From Brevibacillus antibioticus (GTDB taxonomy: Bacteria; Bacillota; Bacilli; Brevibacillales; Brevibacillaceae), in NCBI RefSeq assembly GCF_005217615.1, contig NZ_SZNK01000001.1:2499501-2563500 (forward strand): 64,000 nucleotides of DNA, read 5' to 3'. This document shows positions 43,934 through 53,016 of this stretch, in pieces. The notes under the pieces were generated by a model. It was not told the origin of the DNA. It saw only the letters and a program-made list of their open reading frames with translations, and ran no database searches. The position numbers and the translations under genes are program-made. The first letter of the stretch is position 1. Every line of letters starts with the position of its first letter.

Positions 43934-44761
43934 ATGCAAGCACTTGTCACACCTCAATGGCTCAAGGATCATCTGAACGATGAAAATTTGGTGATCGTCG
44001 ATTGTCGTTTTGCTTTAAGTGCTTCTGAAGCAGGTGCAGAGGAATACACGAAGGATCATATCCCGCAAGCCCTCTACTTTCATTTGAACCGTGACCTTTC
44101 TGGCTCCAAAAGCGAGCATGGTGGACGTCATCCTCTACCAGATACGGATCTGCTGGCTGCCCATTTTTCAAATGCGGGAATCGATGCTAATACGACTGTC
44201 ATCGCCTACGATGATCAGGAAATGGCAATGGCAGGACGGCTATGGTGGCTGCTGCGATACCTGGGTCACGATCAGGTAGCTGTACTCGACGGCGGATACG
44301 CTGCTTGGAAAAAGGCTGGCTATGAGGTAACAGCAGAAGTACCTGCTGTACAAGCTCGAGAGTTCGTCCCACATGTCCGCCACGACATGCTTGTTGACAT
44401 TGAGGGAGTGAAGAGTCGAAGTGAGCAAACAGTATTGCTTGATTCTCGCGCACCAGAACGCTACCGTGGCGAGAACGAGCCAATCGATGCAAAAGCTGGT
44501 CACATACCCGGGGCGCACAATTTCTTTTACAAGGACAACCTCACAGCTGATCAGACGATGCTTCCGACAGATGAGCTGCAAAAGCGTCTCGCCCCTTATG
44601 CTGATAAAGAATTGATCGTCTATTGTGGCTCAGGCGTGACAGCTTGCTCCAATTTGCTCGCTTTCCATGCTGCTGGTCGAACCGATGTGAAATTGTATTT
44701 GGGCAGTTGGAGTGATTGGAGCTCGTATCCTAATAATCCGGTAGCTACCGGCGAAGAGTAA
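43934..44761 (+). CDS. Sulfurtransferase (thiosulfate/3-mercaptopyruvate), tandem rhodanese
   Basis: The 275-residue protein has two rhodanese domains. The N-terminal one (VIVDCRFALSA...AYDDQEMAMAGRLWWLLRYLGHDQVAVLDGG) lacks the catalytic cysteine; the C-terminal one has the active loop CGSGVTAC. The CGSG loop is typical of 3-mercaptopyruvate or thiosulfate sulfurtransferases such as SseA. Confidence 0.92.
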   Translation: MQALVTPQWLKDHLNDENLVIVDCRFALSASEAGAEEYTKDHIPQALYFHLNRDLSGSKSEHGGRHPLPDTDLLAAHFSNAGIDANTTVIAYDDQEMAMAGRLWWLLRYLGHDQVAVLDGGYAAWKKAGYEVTAEVPAVQAREFVPHVRHDMLVDIEGVKSRSEQTVLLDSRAPERYRGENEPIDAKAGHIPGAHNFFYKDNLTADQTMLPTDELQKRLAPYADKELIVYCGSGVTACSNLLAFHAAGRTDVKLYLGSWSDWSSYPNNPVATGEE

Positions 44762-44779
44762 TTCCATAATTGGCCTGGC

Positions 44780-44822
44780 GGCGATCGCTTCCCTACGATA
44801 CGGGGAGCGGTCGTCTTTTTTT
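44780..44822 (+). terminator. Terminator of the sulfurtransferase gene
   Basis: GGCGATCGCTTCCC pairs with GGGGAGCGGTCGTC (several G-U) and is followed by seven T. Confidence 0.8.
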
Positions 44823-44852
44823 CTTCCTCTATCATTTTCGCTAACATTCATA

Positions 44853-44871
44853 GATAATAATTATCATTATC
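44853..44871 (+). promoter_or_regulatory. Fur box upstream of the AraC-type regulator
   Basis: GATAATAATTATCATTATC agrees with the 19-base Fur consensus at 17 positions. It lies 38 bases before the start codon. Confidence 0.88.
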
Positions 44872-44909
44872 ACAAACTTGTGCACTTGCCTGAAAAGGTG
44901 GATGGATTC

Positions 44910-46100
44910 ATGAAGCATAACGAAGAATACGAGCTTAGTCGCCAAATGTCCCTCAACGAGGTTCGAGCCTATATGATCTGTAACTTCGATCGCTCGTTAA
45001 ACGTAACTACGTTGGCAGCGATGGCGAACTTAAGTCCGAGCTATTTTGGTGATTCGTTCAAGAAGGCATACGGACAAAGTGTCATGGACTATGTAACGAG
45101 TCTGCGTATCAATCACGCCAAGCGATTGTTACGCGAGACAGATATGAAGCTGCGGGATATTGCGAAAACAATCGGGTATAGCGATGAGTTTTACTTCAGT
45201 CGGAAGTTTAAAAAGAAAGTGGGAGTATCCCCCTCCGCGTATGAAAAAGTTTCCGAGCGCAAAGTTGCCGTCTACTCCCCTTCCCTACTGGGACATCTAG
45301 TCGTACTGGGGATTATACCAGTCGCTGCTCCTTTGGATGCGAAATGGACCCCCTATTACTATCAGCAGTATCAGCAACAGATCGCGGTTCATCTAAAAGC
45401 GGTCGAAACACCGTGGAACGATGACGATCAGGAAATCATGCTTTTGGCTGCCAAGCCGGATATTGTCATTAGCCACATAGAGCTTCCCGAGACTACCAAG
45501 CAATGCTTGTCCACACATGGCATAGACGTCTTGACCCTCCAATCTTCTAGCTGGAGAGAGCAATTACGTGAAGTTGCCAACTACACGGGCAAAGAAGCTG
45601 CTTGTGACTCCTGGATCGCTTTTTATGAAGCGAAGGCTGCTGCTATTCGCGCAGACCTGCAATCCATGCTCAAGCAAGATAAATTTGCGATCATTCGACT
45701 CTATCGGGATAGCATCCATCTCTACAACAACAAGGGGATGAAGGAGCTTCTATGCGACGATTTGCAGCTTTCTCTTGTGGAAGAGGAAACGGAACCTTGC
45801 AATCGGCCAATCACGCTTGAGCAGCTTGCGAGCTTAGACCCGGAGCGAATCCTGTTGTTCGTTTGTCTGGATGAGTCGACACGCCTAAGCTGGCTGACGC
45901 TACAGCATCATTCGCTTTGGAGAGGACTTCGCGCTGTTCAAAATGGATACCTCTATCCCTTGCCTTCTAATCCGTGGTACGAGTATTCACCTGTTGCCAT
46001 GAACCGGATGCTGGATGAGATGCTGCTGATGGTAACGGGGAAAAGTCCAAATGAGATTCAAGGTGTTGTCCATGGAGCCCCTTTCTTGGGTGAATTATAA
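44910..46100 (+). CDS. Btr-like AraC regulator fused to a siderophore-binding domain
   Basis: Residues about 12-110 contain two helix-turn-helix units of AraC type (VTTLAAMANLSPSYFGDSFKKAYGQ and LRDIAKTIGYSDEFYFSRKFKKKVGVSPSAYEK). Residues about 118-390 resemble a cytoplasmic TroA/FeuA-type binding protein (KVAVYSPSLLGHLVVLGIIPVAA...LLAAKPDIVISHIELPET...GVVHGAPFLG). This matches Btr of B. subtilis, which binds bacillibactin and activates uptake genes, but is shorter (396 residues). A Fur box precedes it and the binding-protein and esterase genes follow. Confidence 0.88.
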   Translation: MKHNEEYELSRQMSLNEVRAYMICNFDRSLNVTTLAAMANLSPSYFGDSFKKAYGQSVMDYVTSLRINHAKRLLRETDMKLRDIAKTIGYSDEFYFSRKFKKKVGVSPSAYEKVSERKVAVYSPSLLGHLVVLGIIPVAAPLDAKWTPYYYQQYQQQIAVHLKAVETPWNDDDQEIMLLAAKPDIVISHIELPETTKQCLSTHGIDVLTLQSSSWREQLREVANYTGKEAACDSWIAFYEAKAAAIRADLQSMLKQDKFAIIRLYRDSIHLYNNKGMKELLCDDLQLSLVEEETEPCNRPITLEQLASLDPERILLFVCLDESTRLSWLTLQHHSLWRGLRAVQNGYLYPLPSNPWYEYSPVAMNRMLDEMLLMVTGKSPNEIQGVVHGAPFLGEL

Positions 46101-46110
46101 TGTTTTCCAG

Positions 46111-46125
46111 TGAGAAACATTATCA
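46111..46125 (+). promoter_or_regulatory. Fur box upstream of the first siderophore-binding protein
   Basis: TGAGAAACATTATCA fits the 7-1-7 Fur motif (12 of 14 positions), 21 bases before the start codon. Confidence 0.6.
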
Positions 46126-46146
46126 TCGAGAGGGGATTCCACTAGT

Positions 46147-47148
46147 ATGACAAAGAAAACAAGCCTTGCGCTGATGCTAACCACGACGATGCTCGCTGCT
46201 GGACTGGCAGCAGGTTGCGGGAACAATGCAAGCAGTGAGGCAGTGACGCAAAAGGTCGATTCGTCCGCGACCGGGAGTACCGAAGGATCAGCAAAGAGCT
46301 CTTCTGACCAGCTTGCCTACCCACGGGTACTAAAAGATGAAATGGGTAACGAGGTGACATTGCCTGCCGCACCTACCAAAATATTCGCTCCCAATCTGGA
46401 AGATACTTTGGTCGCACTGGGCGTTGCTCCGATCGTGCAATGGTCATCTGGCTCAAGACCGAAAATGTATTTGCAAGATAAGCTAAAAGATGTGCCGTCC
46501 ATTGCCTTCACTGGTGGATTGCCTCCAGAGCCAGAAGCGGTTATGGCCCATGAGCCAGACCTCATCCTCTTGCACAATGCCAACCATATCGAAAGCGGCG
46601 TGTACGATAAATATAAGATGATCGCTCCGACATATGTGTTCAAGCAAGCAAATAATGATCTTGAATCTTCCGTACGCGTGGTTGGCGATCTGTTGGGCAA
46701 ATCGGCGGAAGCTGAAAAAGCTTTGCAGACATATAAGGAGCATGTCGAGGCAGCCAAAAAGGAGCTGGCCCCTCATATCCAAGGCAAAAAAGCCGCAATC
46801 ATTCGCTTCAATGGTAGAGGGATGTTCTTCATCAAGTACGATTTCTTCAGTGGATACGTACTTACTAATGAGCTAGGCTTTTTGCCGAGCCAGGTTGTAT
46901 CCGGCGGCGACATCAATTTATCACTAGAGAGCTTACCTGATCTGGATGCGGACTATATTTTCCTCATCAATGACGCTGGTACGGGGGATGCGTTCGAAAA
47001 AGATTTGACAGAGAGTCCTGTTTGGAAAAGCATGGAGGCTGTGAAGAACGGTCGTACGTTTAAAGTAGAGGGAGATCACTGGTTAAGTGGCGGCCTGATC
47101 GCACATAGGAAAGTCATTGACGATGTGAAAGGATTGATTGCAAAATGA
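46147..47148 (+). CDS. Iron-siderophore-binding lipoprotein (FeuA/FhuD-like) 1
   Basis: Signal peptide with lipobox (GLAAGCGN) and a Ser/Thr linker lead into a class III binding protein: RVLKDEMGNEVTLPAAPTKIFAPNLEDTLVALGVAP...PEAVMAHEPDLILLH...WKSMEAVKNGRTFKVEGDHW. It binds a ferric siderophore at the cell surface. The gene follows the Btr-like regulator and overlaps the esterase gene by four bases. No permease or ATPase is encoded nearby. Confidence 0.9.
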   Translation: MTKKTSLALMLTTTMLAAGLAAGCGNNASSEAVTQKVDSSATGSTEGSAKSSSDQLAYPRVLKDEMGNEVTLPAAPTKIFAPNLEDTLVALGVAPIVQWSSGSRPKMYLQDKLKDVPSIAFTGGLPPEPEAVMAHEPDLILLHNANHIESGVYDKYKMIAPTYVFKQANNDLESSVRVVGDLLGKSAEAEKALQTYKEHVEAAKKELAPHIQGKKAAIIRFNGRGMFFIKYDFFSGYVLTNELGFLPSQVVSGGDINLSLESLPDLDADYIFLINDAGTGDAFEKDLTESPVWKSMEAVKNGRTFKVEGDHWLSGGLIAHRKVIDDVKGLIAK

Positions 47149-47948
47149 GAATCATAGAGAAAAACGGCTACTCCCCTCTTCATTGTGTAGAGTGGACTTT
47201 GCAATCAAGCCAAGGTCGTGACTATCGGATTATGATTGCGATTCCAGAAGCTGAGGCCCCACCCGAGGGCTATGCCGTTATTTATGCCGTGGATGGCGAT
47301 GCGATGTTCGGAACAATTGCGGAGACAGTGAAGCTGCAAACCCGCAAGCCCAAGGGCTTCAACCCAGCCATTGTTGTAGGAATCGGCTATCCATCGCGTC
47401 TGCCATTTGACATGGACCGCCGTTGTTACGATCTGACCATGCCTGTGGATTCGGCTACACTTCCTGACCGACCGAATGGGGAGCCTTGGCCAGAGCATGG
47501 CGGAGCTGATTTGTTCCTCGATTTCCTTGAACAGCAGCTGATGCCAGCTATTTCTTCCGAATGGCAGGTAAATCCAAATAAACAGGCGATTTTCGGCCAT
47601 TCCTTGGGTGGTCATTTCACACTGTATACGATGTTCTCGCGTCCGAAGCTTTTCTCTCACGTCGTATCAGGTAGCCCTTCCGTCTGGTGGGGCAATGACG
47701 AGGTATTGAGGGAGCAGGAACGCTTCATCGCCGAATGGAAAGGCGATCATGAAGGAAAGCTGCTTGTCATGGTAGGCGGTGATGAGCTCTCTTTCATGGT
47801 CGAGGGAGCACAACGGGTCGTCCGGCGTATGGAACTACTCGCTACTAAAGGTGTTCAAGTGAGCTACATCAAATTCGAAGATGAGGGCCACGTAAGCGTG
47901 TTGCCTTCCGCTATTAATAGACTTGTGCGGTTTGTGCTTACGGATTAG
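47145..47948 (+). CDS. Siderophore esterase-like alpha/beta hydrolase (BesA/IroE-like)
   Basis: The 267-residue protein has the nucleophile motif GHSLGGHFTLY (Ser about 155), an acid in the VGGDELS region and a His in DEGHVSVLP. Family features YAVDGDAMF and SGSPSVWWG fit the esterase D/Fes-IroE-BesA group, which splits trilactone siderophores to release iron. Overlap with the binding-protein gene (ATGA) supports this role. Another ester substrate is possible. Confidence 0.85.
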   Translation: MRIIEKNGYSPLHCVEWTLQSSQGRDYRIMIAIPEAEAPPEGYAVIYAVDGDAMFGTIAETVKLQTRKPKGFNPAIVVGIGYPSRLPFDMDRRCYDLTMPVDSATLPDRPNGEPWPEHGGADLFLDFLEQQLMPAISSEWQVNPNKQAIFGHSLGGHFTLYTMFSRPKLFSHVVSGSPSVWWGNDEVLREQERFIAEWKGDHEGKLLVMVGGDELSFMVEGAQRVVRRMELLATKGVQVSYIKFEDEGHVSVLPSAINRLVRFVLTD

Positions 47949-47987
47949 CCCTCTGAGACTACTTTCGTAAATGTAAAGGACAGACAA

Positions 47988-48779
47988 ATGATACGATATA
48001 TGCGTCTATTGCTTCATTTCGGCTATCAAGAAGCCATGTCTTGCTTGTTTCCGGTCTTTATTTTTGGTTCGCTCGCCTTATCCAAATTCGTCACCATTCC
48101 TGGTTTGCCGAGGTATGACCTCCTACTTCTGCTCTGCCTGCTCTTCCAGATTTTCATGGTGAAAAGCGGCTTGGAGTCTCGGGACGAATTGAAGGTCATC
48201 ACGGTCTTTCACGTGATTGGGCTGTGCTTGGAAATTTTCAAGGTACATATGGGATCTTGGAGCTATCCAGAGGATGCGTACAGCAAGGTGTTGGGCGTTC
48301 CTCTTTACAGTGGGTTCATGTACGCCAGTGTCGCGAGCTACTTATGTCAAGCTTGGCGGAGATTACATGTCACGATCGAGGGGTGGCCGCATCCGATGAT
48401 CTCTACGATCTTGGGGGCGATGATCTACCTCAACTTTTTTACGCACCATTATATTTGGGATTTGCGTTGGGGCCTGATGGCGGCTATCTTCATCGTCTTT
48501 TGGAAAACACGTGTTTATTTTCAGGTTGCTAATGAGAGGCTATTCATGCCCATCCCTCTTGGTTACTTTTTGATCGGTTTTTTCATTTGGATTGCGGAAA
48601 ATATAGCGACGTTCCTCGGGGCTTGGAATTATCCGAATCAAAGAGCAGGCTGGGAGCTCGTGCATCTCAGTAAAATCAGCTCGTGGTTTTTACTTGTCAT
48701 CGTGAGCTTTATTATCGTGGCGGAATTGAAGCATGTAAAATCCAGAAGATCCCAATCCCAAGACAAGAAACACATGTAA
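47988..48779 (+). CDS. DUF817 integral membrane protein (YoaT-like)
   Basis: The 263-residue protein has seven to eight helices and DUF817 segments: HVIGLCLEIFKVHMGSWSYPEDAYSKVLGVPLYSGFMYASVASYLCQAW and ENIATFLGAWNYPNQRAGWELVHLSKISSW. It follows the esterase by 39 bases and could share its transcript. Function unknown; a role in iron uptake is only suggested by position. Confidence 0.85.
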   Translation: MIRYMRLLLHFGYQEAMSCLFPVFIFGSLALSKFVTIPGLPRYDLLLLLCLLFQIFMVKSGLESRDELKVITVFHVIGLCLEIFKVHMGSWSYPEDAYSKVLGVPLYSGFMYASVASYLCQAWRRLHVTIEGWPHPMISTILGAMIYLNFFTHHYIWDLRWGLMAAIFIVFWKTRVYFQVANERLFMPIPLGYFLIGFFIWIAENIATFLGAWNYPNQRAGWELVHLSKISSWFLLVIVSFIIVAELKHVKSRRSQSQDKKHM

Positions 48780-48835
48780 AAAGCCCATCCACTCTTTCGT
48801 ACGAAACGTCAAGGGGTGGATAGGCTTTCTCTTTT
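48780..48835. terminator. Bidirectional terminator between DUF817 and receptor 2 genes
   Basis: AAGCCCATCCAC and GTGGATAGGCTT pair (one mismatch) around a loop of about 20 bases, with T-rich flanks, between convergent genes. Confidence 0.65.
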
Positions 48836-49819
48836 TTATTTTATAACGTTGCTGATTACATTCTCAATCATTTGACGATTGGCAATGACCCCAGTGTATA
48901 GCCAGCTGGAATCTTTCGCAAACGTATACGCATTGCCATTCTTCACAGCAGGGATATTCGTCCATACTGGATCCTTTTGAAGCTGTTCCACAGCAGTCGG
49001 ATTACTGTTTACGATAAACAAATACTCGGCATCGAGTTCAGCCAATTTCTCCATGGAAATCGAGTTCCAATTTGCATCTCCTGACTTGGAGATTTCCTGA
49101 ACAATGGCAGGAACCTTAAACCCGAGGTCCTTGTAAAGCACATCGCCGCTAGACAAGTCTTGACGTGCTACGTACACATTTTTCCCCGTCATCCACAGTG
49201 CTGCCGCTGATTTTTCCCCAATCGCTTTCTGCAGCTTTTGCTTGGACTCAGCTGCAAATGTCTCGTAATCCGCCAGCACCTTCTTCGCTTCTTCCCCCTT
49301 GTTGAGGACTTCTCCTACAGTCAGGAGCTCTTTACGCCAATCGCTGTTCTTTTCTTTTCCAATGGTGTACGTAGGAGCGATTTTCGAGTACTGGCTATAC
49401 TTGTCCCCTTGGACCAGGGATGCGCTATCCAAAATAATCAGGTCAGGGCTGTGGCTCATCACGACCTCTGGCGGCAGATCATAAGGAATCGCTGGAATAC
49501 CCCCCAGCTCTTTTTGCAGGTAGCCTTGTACCTGGCTGTTCCCTACTGACCATTGAGCAACTGGCTTCACTCCCAACGCTACTAAATGATCCTCCAGATA
49601 AGAAGCGATCACTCGCTGCGGTTGGGCTGGGACTGTTACTTCATTTCCCATCGCATCCTTCAGTACCCGTGGGGCTTCAGTCGCTGATGTCGCGGTCTGG
49701 CTGTTGCTCGCTTGTGTTTCTGGACTCGCAGCGTTTTGCTGGCCAGAGCAAGCACTCACGATTGTAACGAGGCTTGCCAATACGACACTGGCTATCGAAA
49801 GTTTGGCTGTTTTTTTCAT
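48836..49819 (-). CDS. Iron-siderophore-binding lipoprotein (FeuA/FhuD-like) 2
   Basis: Signal peptide with lipobox (VSACSG) and a class III binding fold: RVLKDAMGNEVTVPAQPQRVIASYLEDHLVALGVKPVAQWS...PPEVVMSHSPDLIILD...VWTNIPAVKNGNAYTFAKDSSW. It is clearly related to receptor 1 about 2 kb away but divergent, so it may serve another siderophore. A Fur box lies upstream. Confidence 0.9.
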   Translation of the reverse strand: MKKTAKLSIASVVLASLVTIVSACSGQQNAASPETQASNSQTATSATEAPRVLKDAMGNEVTVPAQPQRVIASYLEDHLVALGVKPVAQWSVGNSQVQGYLQKELGGIPAIPYDLPPEVVMSHSPDLIILDSASLVQGDKYSQYSKIAPTYTIGKEKNSDWRKELLTVGEVLNKGEEAKKVLADYETFAAESKQKLQKAIGEKSAAALWMTGKNVYVARQDLSSGDVLYKDLGFKVPAIVQEISKSGDANWNSISMEKLAELDAEYLFIVNSNPTAVEQLQKDPVWTNIPAVKNGNAYTFAKDSSWLYTGVIANRQMIENVISNVIK

Positions 49820-49888
49820 TGGTTCGTTCCTCCATCTGCTTCATGCCTTCAAGCAGCGAAATATTGCCAACTTGAACGCATTTTAATT

Positions 49889-49907
49889 GAGAATAATTAT
49901 CATAATC
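49889..49907 (-). promoter_or_regulatory. Fur box upstream of siderophore receptor 2
   Basis: GAGAATAATTATCATAATC matches the 19-base Fur consensus at 15 positions, 70 bases before the start codon. Confidence 0.8.
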
Positions 49908-49964
49908 ACAAAGGGTATTATAGCCGATTATGGTAAGATGCTCAACTTTTTGTTTTATGGAAAC

Positions 49965-49998
49965 AAAAAAAGACCCTCTGCTCCCTAAGCAGAAAGTC
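49965..49998 (-). terminator. Terminator of the MFS gene
   Basis: GACTTTCTGCT and AGCAGAGGGTC pair around five bases on the minus strand and are followed by seven T. Confidence 0.75.
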
Positions 49999-50007
49999 CT
50001 TATCCTC

Positions 50008-51156
50008 TTAGCGTGGAACCCCGCTTAACAAGAATCGATGCAGTCCCCCGATCAGGCAGACACCCGCGGTTACAAAAAACGCAATGAAGTAGGAATGGTG
50101 CCAATTCCCCAGCAAGCCTGCCAATACTGGGCTCAATACCGCTCCGATCGACAATATCGCTGAGTAAATACTAAACACGCTACCGTATTGCTCTCTCGGT
50201 GAATGTACCGTCAAAATGGTCGCAAAAGCTGGGAACAGCATCCCAAAGGACGCACCGAAGAAAAACATCATGACGTGAATCGGAATCGCCAGCCCGATTG
50301 CCAGGGCGTACAGAAGAAGGCTGAGCACACCCAATCCGGCAAAAGTTCTCGTCTCAACAGGGACGCGATGCAGCCAAAACTGGCACAAAATCGCGAGTGC
50401 CCCTAACCCTTTCAAGCTAAATAATATGCCAGTAACGGCCGGGGACAACCCTTGCTTTTGGATGAGCAAAGGCACCTCATAGATGATCGTTCCCTGAGCG
50501 TAAATGATCGCAAATCCCCCAAGAAACGCAGGATATAGCATTCGATTTTCCAGGATGGAGGTTAGGCTCTGCTTGCCCCCACCTTTCATCCGTGGCGTTG
50601 ATGGCGTGCTTTCCTCTACTCTATCCGGCAACATCATCCAAGCGAAAACGCCAGCAATGATCATCATGTAGCCGAGTATCACGAATGATTGACCATAGCC
50701 GAACTGCACCGCCAAAAAGCTACCGACTGCCGGGGAAACGATACCCGCCGAGGTAAGAACCAATCCCTTTTTGCCCATGATCTCGCCCTGCTCAAGTGCC
50801 GTCTTCCCTGTTTCACCGAGCAAGGCAGAACAAGCAGGAGATACAAACGCCATCAAAAAACCGAGCATCAGCCGAAAGGTAAAGAAACCAGCAGTATTTT
50901 GCACGATGCCTTGACCAATCAGCATCACGCCAGCCAAGATCAATCCACCTGCAATAAACCATTTTTTCGGATAGCGATCGAGAAAAGGGCCAGCGAGCAG
51001 GTTGCCTGTCAAATTACTGATCGCATACCCGCCGAGCACGAAACCGATCATCGCAGCGGATACACCCAATACGTTTAAATACGGCGCAAGAAGAGGCGTC
51101 TGCGCGTGCATGTCAAAGGCAACAAGAAACAAAACCACTAACAGGAGAGCCCTCAA
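50008..51156 (-). CDS. MFS transporter
   Basis: The 382-residue protein has twelve helices with FVLGGYAISNLTGNLLAGPFLDRYPKKWFIAGGLILAGV (motif A region) and RLMLGFLMAFVSPACSALLGE. TTG at 51156 behind AGGAAGGG puts the start next to the first helix; the open frame extends further without support. It is divergent from the XRE-cupin regulator and lies beside an iron receptor, so a siderophore or drug export role is possible but not shown. Confidence 0.85.
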   Translation of the reverse strand: MRALLLVVLFLVAFDMHAQTPLLAPYLNVLGVSAAMIGFVLGGYAISNLTGNLLAGPFLDRYPKKWFIAGGLILAGVMLIGQGIVQNTAGFFTFRLMLGFLMAFVSPACSALLGETGKTALEQGEIMGKKGLVLTSAGIVSPAVGSFLAVQFGYGQSFVILGYMMIIAGVFAWMMLPDRVEESTPSTPRMKGGGKQSLTSILENRMLYPAFLGGFAIIYAQGTIIYEVPLLIQKQGLSPAVTGILFSLKGLGALAILCQFWLHRVPVETRTFAGLGVLSLLLYALAIGLAIPIHVMMFFFGASFGMLFPAFATILTVHSPREQYGSVFSIYSAILSIGAVLSPVLAGLLGNWHHSYFIAFFVTAGVCLIGGLHRFLLSGVPR

Positions 51157-51270
51157 AGTATTCCCTTCCTCTCTTACGGCCTGTCTTTGTCCCAGTATAT
51201 GAAGGGAATGGTACAAGTAGGATACAAAAAGAAGAAGGAAGATTCAGAATAAATGTAGCAATTATTTTTG

Positions 51271-51302
51271 TATTACCGTAATATTTACTGTAATACCGTA
51301 AT
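51271..51302. promoter_or_regulatory. Repeated operator-like motif before the XRE-cupin gene
   Basis: TATTACCGTAAT (51271-51282) and TAATACCGTAAT (51291-51302) are direct repeats exactly 20 bases apart, with a related TTACTGTAAT between (51285-51294). Two helical turns between sites suits binding of two regulator dimers on one face. It lies 25 bases before the XRE-cupin start. Confidence 0.5.
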
Positions 51303-51327
51303 TTCTTTTTGAGCAGGAGGTGACTTT

Positions 51328-51879
51328 TTGGAGCACGTTTACAAAAAAATACGAGCACTTCGTATCCATCAGGAGCTTACCTTAAAAGATTTAAGTGAGA
51401 AATCAGGATTCTCCGTCAGCTTCTTATCACAAGTAGAGCGCGGCAACAGCTCGCTCGCGATTACTTCCCTGCAAAAAATTGCGGAATGTCTGGGTGTCCC
51501 CATTACGTACTTCTTTGAAGTAGAAAAAGATATCTCGTACCACACGCCCATTGCAAAGCGTAAAACGTTGCAGATTGAAGGGTCACCGGTAAAGTACGTT
51601 CGAATCGGTGGGAATTTCCCCGACAGGGCACTTGAGCCCCTCCTCAACGTGTTGCCACCCGGACAGACGAAGCATGTCGCCTTTCAGCATCCCGGTGAAG
51701 AGTTTTACTACGTCGTAAAAGGATGTGTCACCATCGTCGTCGACGAAACCGAATACCATCTCGAGCAAGGAGACACGATCCACTTCCCTTCCTCTCTCCT
51801 ACATACGTGGTACAATCCTTCCATTGTTGAAGAAGCCGAGATCCTGTCCGTTTTGACGCCTGTCATTTTTAGAACCTAA
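51328..51879 (+). CDS. XRE-cupin transcriptional regulator
   Basis: Residues 5-60 are an XRE helix-turn-helix (KIRALRIHQELTLKDLSEKSGFSVSFLSQVERGNSSLAITSLQKIAECLGV). Residues about 105-175 are a cupin (HPGEEFYYVVKGCVTIVVDETEYHLEQGDTIHFPSSLLHTWYNP). TTG at 51328 lies 7 bases after GGAGG. It is divergent from an MFS gene and 48 bases before an M24 peptidase gene; PuuR-like proteins of this form control amine or amino acid use. Confidence 0.92.
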   Translation: MEHVYKKIRALRIHQELTLKDLSEKSGFSVSFLSQVERGNSSLAITSLQKIAECLGVPITYFFEVEKDISYHTPIAKRKTLQIEGSPVKYVRIGGNFPDRALEPLLNVLPPGQTKHVAFQHPGEEFYYVVKGCVTIVVDETEYHLEQGDTIHFPSSLLHTWYNPSIVEEAEILSVLTPVIFRT

Positions 51880-51927
51880 CGCAACGTGTCTCATCCGCAT
51901 GTCTACCAATAAAAAAGGGTGATCTGG

Positions 51928-53016
51928 ATGCAAGAAAGACTGGAAAAGCTACACGCGTATATGGAAAGCAGGAAACTGGACGCATTGCTGATTACGCATC
52001 CCAAAAACGTGTACTATTTTACCGGATTTTTGACAGAGCCACATGAACGTTTTATGGGCCTCGTCTTGGTGAGAGGCGAGTCCCCCTTCCTCTTCGTTCC
52101 ACTGCTGGACGCTGACAAAGCACGGGAGGCTTGTCCCGCCATTATGATTTACACGCATGACGATTCGCAGGATGCGCTAACCGTGCTGGGGCATTTGCTT
52201 CCGTCTTCCCTCTCTCAAATTGGTGTAGAGAAGAACCATTTGACAGCAAAAACATACGAGGCACTCGTATCGACCGTGCACGCTACAGAAGCAATGGATG
52301 TCGGTGACTTGCTATGCAGTATACGTGTGGCCAAGGATGCGTCTGAAATCGCTACGATCAAGCGAGCTATTTGGGTTATGGAGGAATCCCTACGCCGTAC
52401 GCTCCCTCTGATATCCGTAGGGATGACGGAACTGGACGTCGTAGCAGAGCTGGAATACCAGATGAAGAAGCTAAAAGCCCAAGGTCCTTCCTTTTCAACG
52501 ATTGTACTGGCTGGAGAAAAAGCAGCACTGCCCCATGGTGATCCAGGGGAACGTGCGATTCAGGCAGGAGAAGTTTTGTTGATTGACGCTGGCGTGTATG
52601 TCGATGGGTACGTATCGGACCTGACTCGTACTTTTGCTGTCGGTCAACTGGGTGCAGAATTGCTGGACATGTACGATACGGTCTTACAAGCGAATCTGGC
52701 GGGGATACAGGCCGTTCGACCAGGTGCTCCGATCGCAGATGTCGATCTAGCTGCACGGGCTGTCATTGGGGACCGGGGCTATGGAGAATTTTTTATCAAT
52801 CGTGTCGGGCACGGGATCGGACTGGAGCTCCATGAAGCGCCTTACGTTCACAGCCAAGCAGTAGGAGAGCTCATCCCAGACATGGTTTTCACGATTGAAC
52901 CGGGCATTTATAACACGAGGATCGGTGGCATCCGCATTGAAGACAATGTGCTCGTCACGAAGGAAGGCGTAGAAGTATTGACATCCTTTCCCAAAGAGCT
53001 GCAAATTATCGGATAA
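51928..53016 (+). CDS. Xaa-Pro aminopeptidase/dipeptidase (M24B)
   Basis: The 362-residue protein has a creatinase-like N-terminal domain (LDALLITHPKNVYYFTGF) and a pita-bread catalytic domain with all five metal ligands: Asp in LIDAGVY, Asp in SDLTRTF, His in VGHGIGLELHEAP, Glu in TIEPGIY and Glu in RIEDNVLV. It removes residues before proline. The start at 51928 follows AAGGGTGATC. Its stop abuts the next gene's ATG. Confidence 0.93.
   Translation: MQERLEKLHAYMESRKLDALLITHPKNVYYFTGFLTEPHERFMGLVLVRGESPFLFVPLLDADKAREACPAIMIYTHDDSQDALTVLGHLLPSSLSQIGVEKNHLTAKTYEALVSTVHATEAMDVGDLLCSIRVAKDASEIATIKRAIWVMEESLRRTLPLISVGMTELDVVAELEYQMKKLKAQGPSFSTIVLAGEKAALPHGDPGERAIQAGEVLLIDAGVYVDGYVSDLTRTFAVGQLGAELLDMYDTVLQANLAGIQAVRPGAPIADVDLAARAVIGDRGYGEFFINRVGHGIGLELHEAPYVHSQAVGELIPDMVFTIEPGIYNTRIGGIRIEDNVLVTKEGVEVLTSFPKELQIIG

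Noticed and set aside
51271-51302. Start of a CRISPR-like repeat array
   Set aside because: Only two or three 12-base repeats without uniform spacers and no cas genes; an operator is more likely.
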